From the NCBI GenBank assembly GCA_028023455.1, contig JAQFVV010006197.1, forward strand, positions 18,163,254 to 18,227,253: a stretch of 64,000 nucleotides of DNA. Reading direction: 5' to 3'. A program made the translations under genes and the position numbers. Source of the stretch: Epiperipatus broadwayi (lineage: Eukaryota > Onychophora > Udeonychophora > Euonychophora > Peripatidae). The notes beneath the pieces are model-generated. The model saw only the letters and a program-made list of their open reading frames with translations, was not told where the DNA came from and ran no database searches. Shown here one piece after another: positions 36,200 to 48,578 of the stretch (the stretch's first letter is position 1; each line of letters opens with the position of its first letter).

Positions 36200-36395
36200 A
36201 TTGTTATAACTGAAATACAGGTTTATTATATACCTGTATCAATATATGTAATATATAGGGTATATGAGCACAGACTTTCACAGGACCCACCACTCTCCAC
36301 TCCATCTCATATCACTGATACACTTGAACACATATATGTCGAAAAGATAAATAATCACCAATAGACGTATTTCATGATAAAACAGCAATCATCAT
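36200..36395 (+). repeat. Repeat B, partial copy with tail
   Basis: Tail (acaggtttattatatacctg) precedes tatagggtatatgagcacag and the body as far as ccagcaatcatc-like sequence, then the match stops. Confidence 0.75.
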
Positions 36396-37618
36396 TGTTA
36401 GTGAAACTTGAAATTGAATCTTTAATCTACTAGAATCTTTATAAATTTGATTCTTAACTTAAGAGTGTCATAGAGAGTTTATTAGAACTTGATTTGATTT
36501 ACCGATAAGTTTGTCCATATAATCTGCCTTATACATTTAGCTGTGATATCACTAATTTCATATTCTTTCTCTTATGAGTCCATATTGAACACTTTATCCG
36601 AGATTTTCAAAAGTAGACGAGTACAGGGCAAAAGTTTCCACATATTTTTTTTTGCTGAAAGGAGTATATTATTAAATTTTTCTCGGGTTATATTTACTTA
36701 TAATTTCAATGTTAACGATCATATAATTTAATTAATTAGTTTCTAGAATGACTAACTACTTGTGTCTATTAATAGCATGATACAGTGTAGATTTAACAAA
36801 TCTTTTTTCTTCCATCTTTCTTTAATCTTTTTTTCATTTTAACTTTTTTGTCTTATTATCTTTGTTTACCAAAGTTAGTATAAAAAACAAATATCATGAT
36901 TTCCTCATGCTGTCAATCATTTCTAATACAAACTTCAACATTGGTATTATGTGTTCACCCAAACATATGCTATCAATGTTACAACACTATTTAGAAGAAA
37001 AAAAATCTTTTTTTCTCTGAACTTTTCCGAATCTAATGCTAGAGCATAAATGTTAAAAAATATTATAGTGGTAGCAATAATGAAACTGGACAATGTCCCA
37101 AAACATTAATTGCTTAAAAGATAATTTATTGAAGGCCAAACCTCATAATAGTTTAGTATACTGAATAAAATACTGACAAATAACATTTTCTATAAAAATA
37201 TGATTAACAACAAATTACTTAATTCTTGGGATCCTGTTTTTATAAAAATATCATCCTATATTATAATTTTAAGTTAAATTATGTATTCAATAGTTTTTTA
37301 CAAAAATAAAAACTAATTTTGTAAAAGTAAAACAAAATAGTTTTATTATTATTATTAATTATTTATCCAGTGCAGTATCTATTTTTAACTATTCAGAAGG
37401 AAATAAACCTTCATACATGCAGTTTATTTTATATTGTATGAATTTTCATGCACTCACCCATAAATAATAATTTAATTTTAAAAGATCAAGTGAATCACTT
37501 GATCTTAGAACTTATTCATATATAAACCAACCTTCACTTATCATGCTTAACTCAGTGTTTGATGCTATTGTGTGCCTGAAAAGTTTCAAACAGAATTGCA
37601 GCAATATGATATAAAAAT
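36396..37618. other. A+T-rich spacer
   Basis: No gene recognised on either strand. Confidence 0.3.
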
Positions 37619-38092
37619 AGGCACTCTCCATATAGTAGTGCCACTCAGTGCAAGCCAGAGAAATCAATGGATTCCAGAAGGCTTGTGCATAAAATACCCA
37701 TCTAGTGCCTACTCATCCAATATCCCCAATAGTTTCTGGCTTGTGGCCTTCATCAGTGACGAGCCTTGGATCTGAGAGCAATGCACCTAGATCTTAGGAT
37801 CTAATGCAACCCTCCAGCAGCCACCTTTTATCTCTACTTAACTACAAAACTATGAGAATGAAATTGGAAAACACAATAATATTTTCAATCTAAGCTCAAT
37901 AGCCTATATAGTCATATGGGTCTGAACTCAGTTCAGCACCTATATATTTTGGTGTCTTTGGCTCTTTAACAACCATATCCACCACTATCCTATTAGGCAG
38001 GATTGGTGTTAAACCACTAAACATCACATGATCACCATCTTTTATACTAGCACATAATTGCTTGTAAACAAGACAAAACTCTCCATATAGTA
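37619..38092 (+). repeat. Repeat A, full-length type unit (~470 bp)
   Basis: Runs from ggcactctccatatagtagt through tggcttgtggccttcatcag, gatcttaggatctaatgcaa, ccagcagccaccttttatct and a cctattaggcagg block to catcacatgatcaccatc. It then meets the start of another unit (caaaactctccatatag). This shows head-to-tail linkage of the family. Confidence 0.8.
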
Positions 38093-38426
38093 ATTACATA
38101 TGTAAGACACATTGTTTTTTAATGTTTGTTATTAAAATTTCAAAAACTCGATTATTACTATATATCGAGACTATTTAACTCATGGCTAAATAATTTTAAT
38201 TAATTAGTTATCACACTTCTTTTTTTGTTATTCATAATTTTTTTAATAATTGTTCAAAAAAATGTAGATGAATTAGTTGTAATAAATTTTATGTTTAGAT
38301 TTTAATAAAAAAACAACAGTCTGTTAAATTAATAAAAATTATTGGTGTAATTATTGTTAAAATGGAATGAATAAATTAAACTGAAGTTTAATAAGTTTTC
38401 TGAGAAATTAAAAAAAATCTCATGGT

Positions 38427-38666
38427 ATGACTGCCACAATAATATTTTTATTATTATTAACATCACATCATATTTTATATTATCAAGAGACAGCAGGAAA
38501 AAAGTCATCAGGTGAAAATTTCAGTGGAACAATTAAAATTAGATCACACACATACAATAAAAAAGAGCTTGATAGTTCAGTGACTAGCATATTTTCCAGT
38601 CTACACAAAACTGATTTTTTTAATGTCATAAAGAAGTTCACAATTTTTTTACAGTTAATTGACTAA
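38427..38666 (+). CDS. Small open frame with signal-peptide-like start (doubtful)
   Basis: 79 codons starting MTATIIFLLLLTSHHILYY, a hydrophobic N-terminus like a secretory signal, followed by a hydrophilic, Ser/Lys-rich remainder. A stop lies upstream in frame. No family or conserved cysteines. Could be chance, since A+T-rich DNA readily encodes Ile/Leu/Phe runs. Confidence 0.15.
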   Translation: MTATIIFLLLLTSHHILYYQETAGKKSSGENFSGTIKIRSHTYNKKELDSSVTSIFSSLHKTDFFNVIKKFTIFLQLID

Positions 38667-39427
38667 CATCTAACTCATTTAAACAGTAATGAGTACTTAG
38701 CTATGAATCAAGAAGTATTACATTACCCCCCTAATTTTTTACAAGAACAAATTTTGATTATTCTACTCCACTACTTCCCTCTATTATAAGCTTGAATAAT
38801 ATATTAATTACTCAAGTTCACAATAATTGGAAGTAGCATAGCAGAATAAATAAAGTTTGCTCCTACTTAGCTATTTCTAGCCAAAGGCTAAAACAAAAAA
38901 ATCTCAAAAACTTTCTTCACTTGGCATTTGAATAACATGATAGATAAGCCTACTTCTTCATATATTCTTTTTAAAGAATGATTATTTTGTTTTAAAAGTT
39001 GTTTATTGTTAGTGACTTTAGTTATAATTCTTGTAAAGCAGTACACATTTTTTTTGCTTATTTTCAAGGCTAGTAGCTGGAAACTAATTTGGCAATTTAA
39101 CTGTAGGATTAACATCTGGTATCTAATGATTACCTCAAGTATTATAGTAAACATCCTTAGTATAGAGTAAATGTACTGCATTTAAATAAAATTATAACTT
39201 AATGCATGGACATTAGCATCTTGAACAATTGTGCTCAAGTTTGGGGAATAAAATTATTACCTTTTCTTACAAAATATTTGATTTTTGTAAGCAATATAAT
39301 TTATTTAAGTTTATAAAGTATTTTATAATTTCTTAGTTCCTTTTCCCCACCCTCTTTCCACAAAAATCAAACAACTAAAAGTTATCTGAAGCCAAGTATT
39401 TAATATAATTATAAGCATATATATATA

Positions 39428-39648
39428 TAAATCATATTTTGTGGGTTCATCTGTATTAAAAACTTTTAATATTAATATACTGATGTTTCGACTTGGCTAC
39501 ACAAGTCATTCACAGAGTTATAAAAGGTAGAAAGACGGTTGTAGAGGCGCTACAATCACTGATTTGAAAAAAAACATTAAAGTTCCACCAATAGCAAAAA
39601 TGTTAAATTTAGGAATGTTTTTTAAAAAAATCTTTCCAAATAGGAGGA
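39428..39648 (-). repeat. PLE 1 terminal repeat, left
   Basis: Reverse complement of 40636-40858: ctgatgtttcgacttgg, a tagaaagacggttgtagagg block, then ttccaccaatagcaaaaatg. Confidence 0.88.
39480..39515 (-). ncRNA. Hammerhead-ribozyme-like motif in PLE 1 left repeat
   Basis: On the minus strand: a ctgtgaatga segment, stem cttg/caag, then tcGAAAC. This resembles the CUGAUGA ... GAAA core with a short stem II. The first core box carries an insertion/substitution, so activity is doubtful. Hammerhead ribozymes are known in PLE terminal repeats. Confidence 0.5.
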
Positions 39649-39920
39649 AGTTTGCATGTATCATCTCGCTTATTGATACAATCTGGCCTTTTAAGTATCT
39701 CAATAGCTTCTCTGGATATGATCCTGGTACTAGAAAAATCAATTTTATGACCTGAATCTATAGTATGGAGTGAGAGTGCTGATGATGATGAGTGTTGTTT
39801 AACTGCATTAGCATGCTCATCTCTCCTAACACTGATGTGATGATTACTCATATCTATGTAAGAAGCTTTACAATTTTTACATGAGATTTGATAGACACCA
39901 TGAGATTCAAAAGGGATTGA
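39609..39920 (-). pseudogene. GIY-YIG endonuclease region of PLE 1
   Basis: Minus strand: GVYQISCKNC (GIY half), ASYIDMS (a YIG-like half with Asp for Gly), then RRDEHANAV, SALSLHTIDSGHKIDF, REAIEILKRP and KLPPIWKDFFKK. This is the typical order at the C-terminus of Penelope proteins, where the nuclease cuts target DNA to start reverse transcription. Upstream (to ~40080) RICVPYVKGTTDSIGCIL, which links polymerase and nuclease, is readable. A frame change separates some parts. Confidence 0.82.
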
Positions 39921-40089
39921 ATCCTTAGGCTTGGTTATTATATTGCTGGTCTTTTGATGAGTAGAAAATGCTGTATCTATATTATAGCATTTTAATATAC
40001 ATCCGATACTGTCTGTAGTTCCTTTTACATATGGAACACAAATCCTAATAGCTGATTTATCATCTTTTTGTTTCCTATTTTGTCTATTT

Positions 40090-40650
40090 TGGGCTTGAAA
40101 TAAGGCTTTTTTTTTATAAATTTATAATTATAACTATTTTCTAATAAAACACTATTAATATGATTTATTTCTTCTTTCAGATGTGTCTCATCTGAAAGGT
40201 TAATTGCTCTATTTAAAAGAGTTTTGGCTACAGAAACTATCTGAGTTGGGTGATGATGAGAATGGAAGTGTGCGTATCCTTTTTGTAAATCGAAAAAGAT
40301 AAACTACTTGGTATTCTGGTGACTAGAACATCAAGAAAAGGGAGTTTTCCATCAGACTTTGTCTCCATTGTAAATTTAATATGAGGATGCATATTATTTA
40401 AATGTAAGAAAAAATCATCTAATTTATTTTTTCATGTTGCCATATGACAAAAGTGTCATCTATGTATCTGAGCCAAATGAGAGGTTTTAAAGATGATGAT
40501 TCTAAAGCACGAGTTTCTATATTTTCCATGAATAAATCAGCTATTACTCCTGAGATAGGTGAGCCCATAGGAGTACCAAAAACTTGTCTGTAATGCTGTC
40601 CATTGTATACAAAATATGTATTTAAAAGACAATGTTTAATTTGGAAAGAT
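40090..40650 (-). pseudogene. Reverse transcriptase palm of PLE 1
   Basis: Minus strand: YFVYNGQHYRQVFGTPMGSP, ISGVIADLFMENIE, and LIWLRYIDDTFVIW with the catalytic Asp pair (about 40440-40475). Next comes KLPFLDVLVTRIP near 40315-40355. The FMGSP/RYIDD pairing is characteristic of PLEs. The frame changes near 40430 and 40120. Confidence 0.85.
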
Positions 40651-40858
40651 TTTTTTAAAAATTTCTAAATTTAACATTTTTGCTATTAGTGGAACTTTAA
40701 TGTTTTTTTCAAATCAGTGATTGTAGCACCTCTACAACCGTCTTTCTACCTTTTATAATCTGTGGATGACTTGTGTGACCAAGTCGAAACATCAGTATAT
40801 TAATATTAAAAGTTTTTAACATGGATGAACCCACAAAATATGTTTTTTATATGTATAA
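40636..40858 (+). repeat. PLE 1 terminal repeat, right
   Basis: Inverted partner of 39428-39648. It contains at 40760-40795 a ctgtggatga segment, then cttg/caag and a tcGAAAC, the same hammerhead-like motif on the plus strand. Confidence 0.88.
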
Positions 40859-41145
40859 CCAGTGCAAATCTTCGTTTTAACATATATATATATATTGATG
40901 AAAACAAAAAAATATTAAACTAATGAAAAGAGAAAATCTAATTAAGAAACAATATATATCTGTTTTAATATTTCAACTGAAAACTGATTTTCACTAGAAA
41001 ATAAAGCTAATGTCATTCAAAAGTAAAAAAAATAAAAGTCATTTCCATATCTGACAATGCATAAGTTTCCTATAGGTTATTAACTTTTTTTCCTACAGAG
41101 AGTTTAATCAATCAACTAGTAATATATTGCAATAAATATTTTAAC

Positions 41146-41262
41146 AGAAGCAAAACCCTCCATACAGTAGTGCTGCAGGCCAGAGTAATCAATGGAAAGT
41201 TTGGGCTCTGTTATAACAGCTTGTGTAAGCATAATGAATGGTCATCATGTGATGCTTAGTGA
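41146..41262. repeat. Repeat A fragment
   Basis: gcaaaaccctccatacagta at one end and atggtcatcatgtgatgct at the other, with most of the interior deleted. Confidence 0.65.
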
Positions 41263-41565
41263 ATTAATAAATATTTTATTTATTTTCTTATTTTATAAGA
41301 TATAGTTTTTTATTAAAACTTGGCAATTTTTTTTTAAATAATTCGCTAATTCATTTTTAATACTAAATTTGTAAATGAAAATCTCTTACTTATTTTCTTT
41401 CAAAAAAGATTTAAAAAGAGGGTTTTTCCAAAGTAAAACTTATAACACAAATAACAAAATGTGATTTGATAGGACAACTTTCAAAGAAATATTTTACTTT
41501 GTACATACATTCAAAAATGACTATCAGAATAGTATTAAAATAATTAGACTTAAATAACATTGTGA

Positions 41566-41935
41566 TTGACTGGGGTTTTCCACAAGAGATGGGCACACAT
41601 GTCACTATGGTCAGACCTAGAGTCTTCTGGTAAGATGTCACCAATGATGCGATGAAGTTCATAATCTATGATTGTATCTACCTCCAATGAGATAGCTCTG
41701 TATTTACACATTAAATTTAGATACAATTTGGGCTAGTTCATCCATACCTCACCCCTCCTTCAGGCTCCATTATGCCTCAGTATTTGAACTCAGGGAGATA
41801 TCTGCCATTGACTCTTTTCAGGGATGAACTTTTATGAGATAGCAACTGCTGCATCTCTATATAGGTTATTTGATTTAATCATTCATCCAAGAATATCTAT
41901 ACATTATTATATAAGAGTAAGGTGTGTGTATATAT
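41566..41935 (-). repeat. Candidate 3' LTR of Gypsy element 2
   Basis: Matches 49172-49545 over its full length (acaatttgggctagttcat, ctctatataggtta, agtaaggtgtgtgtata) at perhaps 85-90% by eye. Confidence 0.6.
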
Positions 41936-42059
41936 CATCGGTTATCGGTTGATAAGTGAATGCATAAATAATTTTAACAATCTAGAGACCAGTTTATTAT
42001 AAATAAATTTGGACATTTATTAAATATCAACAAAGTAAAAGGAAAAAGTTAAAACTCTT

Positions 42060-42287
42060 TAACAATAAAGTAATATCACATGATCACTATCTCTTATACT
42101 AGCACATATTTATTTATAAACAAAAAACTCCCCATACAGTATTGCCACCCTGTACCAACCAGAGTAATCAATGAATGCCAGAAGGCTTGTGCATTAGATA
42201 GGGATTTTATGCACAAGCTTTCTGGCATTCATTGATTACTCTGGTTGGCACAGGGTGGCAATACTGTATGAAGAGTTTTGCTTTGTT
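42060..42287. repeat. Repeat A fold-back, ~75-bp arms
   Basis: Arms 42117-42194 and 42209-42287 (ccatacagtattgccaccct; ccagagtaatcaatgaatgc) with a 14-base loop, preceded by the flank atcacatgatcac shared with the copy at 4021. Confidence 0.85.
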
Positions 42288-44339
42288 AATAAAGTAGTAT
42301 AATTATCTATGTCAAGGATGGATTTCTATCATATCAACAATTAAATATATTCATGACTCAAACACCCAATGGTAGTGGTAATGGCACTAATTATTTACAT
42401 AGCACATAAATAAAAATTAATAAATTGACTGCAAAGCTAACTAGCTAATTTACAATATTATGCTGGTATATCTGTAGTAGCCTCATTGTCCAATTCAAAT
42501 TAGTGATGTTCCATCTTTTGGGACCCTCCTATCTATGTATAGTTCCATAAAGTAGACAGGAAAGAACATCTGCACAAGGAGATTAGTTATTTATACCAAA
42601 AAATAAATATAAACATAAATGATTATTAGTTAACAACAAACAAATAACATGAACTCTGTCCTGTAATTATTGTATGTGCTTAATATGTAATAGTCTCAAA
42701 GATCTTACCTTATGCCATATCTTCATGATTAATGTCAAGTTGTTACAGAGGGAATTGATCTAAACTTTATTTAAAACATAAATAAAATGATTTCTCTCAC
42801 CATTTTGTGGCTTTCACTTATAATAGACTCTTCCAAATTATAAGCACTTATGCTTCCAAGTATGGAAAGAAAATAATTTTTTTTACAAATATATAAATTA
42901 CAAGAGTATGCAACAAAATCAGAGCTTGAGAACAATGTCCTTCATGGGTACAGTCTCTATCTCTTTTGGATCATTTTCCTTGGTTCACATTCCATCACTC
43001 ATAGGAATTCTTATGTAATGTGCTCAAATTCACATTACATTCATTCTCTGTATTTGGCATAGGACAATTGGAGCTTCTTTTAGGCATTATAGGAATAAGT
43101 AGATGAAGTCATTGTGATTCCCGGGTAAGGATAGTGGCACTTCATTTCTATAGCACTAATAATTTAGCCAGAATACATTGGACAGTGGTGTATAACAGAC
43201 TTAAATTTTTTTATTTGCGATTTGGCATTTAATGGCTCATCCACAAAAAATTTACTTCATCATTTAGTTTAAGTGCTGGCAAAAGTTCTATTCCTTCTCT
43301 ATTCATGTTTGAATAATAGCATGGTTTCTCCAATATCAATTTAAAAACAGTTCACTTATTTTATTAAATTGCACAAACTTATCATAAATTTTAAAATTCA
43401 AAGTTGGTTTTAACTTCTTATAGTTTTGCACTAAGATAGTTATATGAATAATTCAGAATATTTGAATGAGTCATCCATTTTCCTTTGCATTCAAACATTC
43501 TATCTCAGATTGTTGGTGTTCTATGATTGATGCATTATTTTAAAAAATAACAAAAGACTATAGAAATGAACTGGGTTTGCTTTTATACCAAGTTTAACTT
43601 CTGGTGTTTAGTATACTAGCTTTTCCATTTCCTTCAAGATTGCCGTAATTGCCTATTGTTGCATAAGTTATTTTGGTTGTAGTTAATAAAAAATAATAAT
43701 TACATAATAGAATTCTAATTTCATTTTTCACCTTGGTTGCTTAGTGATTGGCTTGACATTAGATCATTACTATGCTTACTCAGTCTCTGTCTCAATTTGT
43801 GATATATAATACATTGATCATTAGTCTAATGTTAATATATACATATATTTAAATGATTTCTTTAAATGGGCTTTTATTTTTCACTAAGTAATGAAAATCA
43901 GTTGATCATGACATTTATCTAACTTGATATTCAACAAAGCAAACATCCGTTGTGTATATATATGTATGCTTAAAAGAAAAGATAGCACATATCTGACCAT
44001 TTATTAGTTAAGCTTATGTTTTGAATGGGCTTGGTTTGGTGGTGTGGACAAATATAAAGTTGTTTTGGTAGGATTGTAAACTACCCTTAAACTCCCCATT
44101 TCTTACAGGGTTAAAATTTTAAGATGTTATCAAAATTTTAACACTTGAATACTTGATTAGTGTATATGTCCATTTAGCACTGGATTGTCTCCAATTTTTT
44201 AAAAGAAGGCTTATAAAGCTTATCCATTTTATTTTCTTATTCTCCCTCAACTATACCCATTTCTCTTCATGTTTTCCTATCTTATTAGGGTATAAAATTT
44301 TAAGGTGAGATTTATATAAGGATCCTCTTTATTGTGACA
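42288..44339. other. 3' interior of Gypsy element 2, unassigned
   Basis: No domain recognised. On the minus strand short open stretches occur, for example one ending ENDPKEIETVPMKDIVLKL at about 42919, which could be the end of a third open frame (env-like or other). Too decayed to call. Confidence 0.25.
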
Positions 44340-44887
44340 TTTATTTTGATGGTCTTACAGCCTGAACACAACCAGAAATGGGTCTCTATTGAAGATGGCA
44401 CATAGTTCAACTTGCTAGCCTTTATTCTGCTCCTTTTTGAGACTTACTGGATGTTTTTTGAAGGTCTAAATGAAATATTGGAGCATCCATCATTCTGTTA
44501 TTTTGATGGTCTTACAGCCTGAATACAAACAGAAATATGTCTCTATTGAAGATGGCACATAGTTCAACTTGCTAGCCTTTATTCTGCTCCTTTTTTGAGA
44601 CTTATTGGATATTTTTTGAAGGTCTAAATGAAATATTGGAGCATCCATCATTCTGTTTGGATCAACTCCTGTGTTTCAATTACTTCTAAAGTAACCCAGT
44701 GATTGTTTTTGAACACTCATCCAGGTATTGCTAGCCTTTATTCTGCTCCTTTTTTGAGACTTATTGGATATTTTTTGAAGGTCTAAATGAAATATTGGAG
44801 CATCCATCATTCTGTTTGGATAAACTCCTGTGTTTCAATTAATTCTAAAGTAACACAGTGATTGTTTTTGAACACTCATCCAGGTAT
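44340..44887. repeat. Nested tandem duplications (~160-bp units)
   Basis: Unit X (attttgatggtcttacagcc to gcatccatcattctg) occurs at about 44340-44498 and 44499-44656. A second unit (ttgctagcctttattctgct to acactcatccaggta) occurs at about 44568-44727 and 44728-44886. The two units overlap in sequence, so one block is present three times. Confidence 0.88.
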
Positions 44888-44899
44888 ATTTTCATCAAA

Positions 44900-45979
44900 A
44901 TTAATGATCCTATTCATATTTTCTTTGATATTATCTTCCCTTTCTTTCTTGTTTCAACTATAACTTCTGTGTATTTTTCAACTTGCATGAAGTCTGTAAT
45001 TATATGATTCCTCAGATTGTCCAAAATATGGCTTCAAATGTGGGCATTATATGTGCCCCTAATTTTTCCTCTATATTTATCCAGAATGTGTTTGGAACTG
45101 ACTTTCACAATGGTGAATGAACTTGCATATAAGTAGTAAAATTTATGGTACTTGTTCTCTTGTTGCTTACTCAAATAGGGTATTTTATAAAAAAATCTTA
45201 TCTCCTATCTTAAAGTTATATGGATATGGATATTTCATTCTGATTTTATTCCTTTGCTCAGCTCTATCAGTGAACTGTTTATACACTCTTGTATATCCTT
45301 TTCCCTATCACTTTTGGCATGTTTAATCATGGGTTAGTATTTCATGAATAGTGTAGGTATAGGTTGGTTAAAGTGTAGACTATTGGGTGTAAATCCAGTC
45401 GATTCATTTACACTCCAGTTGATGTAACTGACCACTTGTTCTGCCTCCTTTACCCACTCCCTATGCTCATCCTCTAAATAAGCTTTAAACTAATGTCTGA
45501 GTTTCCATATTACATGTTCACAAGGGTTGAACTGTGGATTTCTAAATGGACATGAGCACATGTCTTATTTGAGATTTTTCTATCCATTTGTTCGATTATT
45601 TGGATAGGAAAAGTGTACTATGATCTGTTAAGATGGTTCTAGGTTTTTCTATCACCCATGAATTGGAGGGTATCTAATACTCTGATTGCATGTATAGTAT
45701 TAGCTTGGGGTATTGGCTGAGTAGAAACATACTTAAAAAAGAGATATGTGACCAACAAGTATTTTTGTCTATTAAATGAGGGCATGGAGCATAAAATTCA
45801 ATTGCTAGGATCTCATTTGGTCTTTTTGGTATAATGGATTTTATGATGTTACTGTAAGTTTGGTTCTCTGGCTTGGCTTGCAAGCATATTAGACAATCTT
45901 GAGGTGATCTCAAGATGTTTCTACATTCTTGGCTAATGGAACCAGTTCTTCTGGGTATGTTCAGTCTTTTGGACACCAT
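44900..45979 (-). pseudogene. Integrase region of Gypsy element 2
   Basis: Minus strand: zinc-binding end (CRNILRSPQDCLICLQAKPE), start of the core (EILAIEFYAPCP), then in shifted frames ILTDHSTLFLSK (second Asp), SNKWIEKSQIRHVLMSI, HREWVKEAEQVVSYINWS, and a C-terminal GTYNAHI segment. Many frameshifts. Confidence 0.72.
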
Positions 45980-46299
45980 AGTGTCTGTACTGACAGTGTA
46001 TGTACTTTATGAGAGGGGTTCACAATGTTTTAGCTATTACTATGCTCCACTCATCTGCATTTATATTATATAGTAAGACATCCTTCTCCTGCTTAAAGAA
46101 ATTAAGATCTTTTGGCAATTCAAAACTTTCTCTTCATTTAAAATATTAATGATTGGGTTGAGCTCTGGGTCCTTATACTGTATCTCAGGTAGGTTCTCCA
46201 AATCATTCTCTACATTATTATCAATCATTACATTGATATGAGTAATGTAGGCATTATCTACTGATAAATGTTTTGTTCTGACCTACCTGGGTTTTGACT

Positions 46300-47950
46300 A
46301 AGCACATCAGCCACAATGTTCATGGATCCCTTACAGTATTGCATGGCATAATTGAATTACTGTAACAACAGACTCCATCTGACTAGGTGACTTGATCAGG
46401 TAGCTGTGATTCAGGAATTTGAGACTTTTGTGGTCAGTGATCACTATCACCTCTGATTTGAGAAGCATTTGTTGAAAATTTTGGAAGGTCTACACTATTG
46501 CTAATGCTTCATTCTCAGTAACCATGTAATTTATTTCTTGACCCTTCAGGAGTTGGATGATGAAGTAGAGGACACTAGATTGGCTGTCCCACTGGATCTG
46601 AGATAGATTATCCCTAATCTGTTACCACTACTGTCTGTTTGGACAATGAATGCTTTATTAAAATCAGGGAAGGCTAACATTGTTTGCTCTAAGAACCCTG
46701 TTTTAAAATTTTTAAACATCTTGTCCTGCTCCATGGTCCAGTTCCAGCTCTCATCTTTCCTAATGAGTTTTAGCAATGGTTCCATATGATCAGAGAACTT
46801 CTGATATAAACAATTATAAAAATTGCACAAACCTAGAATTGATCAAATTTGTTTTCTATTAGTGGGCTTTGGAAAGTTTTGAATGGCACTGATCTTGTTT
46901 GAATGAAGTCTTATCCCATTGCAATCAATGATGTGACCTAAGAAGACTATCTGGTTACAACTAAAGTAGACTTCCTGAAGTTGACCTTTATCCTTTTTAT
47001 AGCATTCCTCAAAGAATAGAGTGAGATGTTATAAAAGTTCATCAATCATGGCAGATGTGATTATTATATCATCCACATAAATAGTTGTGATCTGTTTGAC
47101 CTCAGGAGATAGGGGTTTGTCCAAACATTTTATTAGACCAGCACCACTATTGATCAATTCAAAAGGCATTCTATCAAACTGATAGGTAAAACCCTATTGG
47201 TGACATTCTGGATGGAGTTGAATCTGCCAATAGCTGGAGGTTAGATCAAAAGTGAAAAACACTTTCTTCCAAATTTCATAAATAATTCATGTTTGGGAAG
47301 TGTGATGTTCCTGTCAGAAATGATAATTCATTCTGTTTAGTTGCCTTGCACCCAAACAAAATCTCATCAACCCATCTTTCTTCTTCACAGTTATAACTGG
47401 GTTACAATAAGATGAACAACATTTGGAAGTAATCCCCCAATCTAACATTTTGTTAATCTGTTTTGATATCTCTTCTTGATACTGATATGGAATAGGGTAC
47501 AATTAGGATTAAAATGGTTGATCATGGACCAATTTAATTATTTGTTGCAAATCCTCTATTACTCCTGGTATCTCTGAGAAAATTGGACTAAGTTCATTAA
47601 TAACTGATCACAATTCTAATGCATCTTTGCTTCCAAGTAAGTTGGATTCTGCAATTTTGTTTTCTATGAATGCCTCTGGCATGGTAGATATTAGTGAACT
47701 TCAGGTATATAATATCTCAGAAGCAATGTCATCTCCAAGATCTCATCATTTATTCTCTCTTATCAGATAAATCAATAACACAAGCATTCATGTGTAAGAA
47801 GTCTGCCCCCAGGTTGACTTCATGTATTAGGCCATTCAGTATGAAAAACATATGATAGTGTATTGTTTGCCCCATTTTTATTTGAATTCATATTTGTTTC
47901 TGTGCTAGTTTAGCCTTCCTACTGTTAGCCATGGTAAGTGGCAGAGTCTT
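46300..47950 (-). pseudogene. Protease / reverse transcriptase / RNase H region of Gypsy element 2
   Basis: Best pieces: 47314-47502 (YPIPYQYQEEISKQINKML, SKCCSSYCNPVITVKKKDGL, the reverse transcriptase fingers) and 46546-46830 (MCNFYNCLYQKF, then TMLAFPDFNKAFIVQTDSSG, the palm end and RNase H start). A YVDD-type motif (tatttatgtggatgat) is seen at about 47075-47090. Relationship to element 1 is clear from the shared order of motifs, but the sequences are distinct. Confidence 0.75.
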
Positions 47951-48311
47951 GATGTTGGGATTTTTAGTCAGAATTTCATGTTAGAACTTATGTGAGATCA
48001 CTGATATTTGGATACCAGAATCTAACAGAGCTTTAACCAGCAAACCATCAAACAAAAGCTCTATCTTGGGGTAACTTTTTAAAGTGAAATTAGGCACTTT
48101 GTATTCTTATGAACTCATCAGATTAGTGATTTCTTGATTCACAGTTTGATTTACATTCCTCTTTGTCATTTGGTCTCTTGAAATAGGCAGTAACCATGTT
48201 CAATGTCCTTAGTTTAATGACCTGGTGATGAAAGAATTTCACTAATTCTTCCCCTGGCATCAACTGATATTTTTCTAGAAACAACTGGTAGAGCAGGGCT
48301 TTTTGTTATCT

Positions 48312-48578
48312 CTATTCCAGAAATTTTTTTATCAATAGTGCTTGATAATCATTGAAGGTGGAAGGGGTTTGAAATAATGATTCCCACCACATCAACACAT
48401 CCCCTTGGCAGTAGCTGTATGTGATGATTAACTTTTCCCCTTCATCAGAGTTGTGATTTATGGAGAAGTAAAGATTAAGACTCCTAAGGTGATGTATAGG
48501 GGCTTCATTGGTGGATCCCTTGAATACTTTGAGTCTTATAAATTGTTGATTGTGTTGTATGAGGTGTGCTTGGTCCAT
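48312..48578 (-). pseudogene. Gag fragment of Gypsy element 2
   Basis: An 88-codon piece with FKGSTNEAPIHHLRSLNLYF, YCQGDVLMWWESLF and FNDYQALLIKKFLE, the Trp-rich capsid pattern of Gypsy gag proteins. Confidence 0.7.

Larger units (their letters stand above)
39428..40858 (-). mobile_element. Penelope-like element 1 with inverted terminal repeats
   Basis: Reverse transcriptase and GIY-YIG regions on the minus strand lie between two inverted copies of a ~215-bp sequence (39428-39648 and 40636-40858). PLEs often carry such LTR-like repeats in direct or inverted order. The N-terminal third of the polymerase is missing and frameshifts are present. The left repeat includes the last codons of the protein. 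Confidence 0.85.

Noticed and set aside
39564-39755. 63-codon plus-strand frame opposite the Penelope C-terminus
   Set aside because: Shadow of the minus-strand PLE protein.
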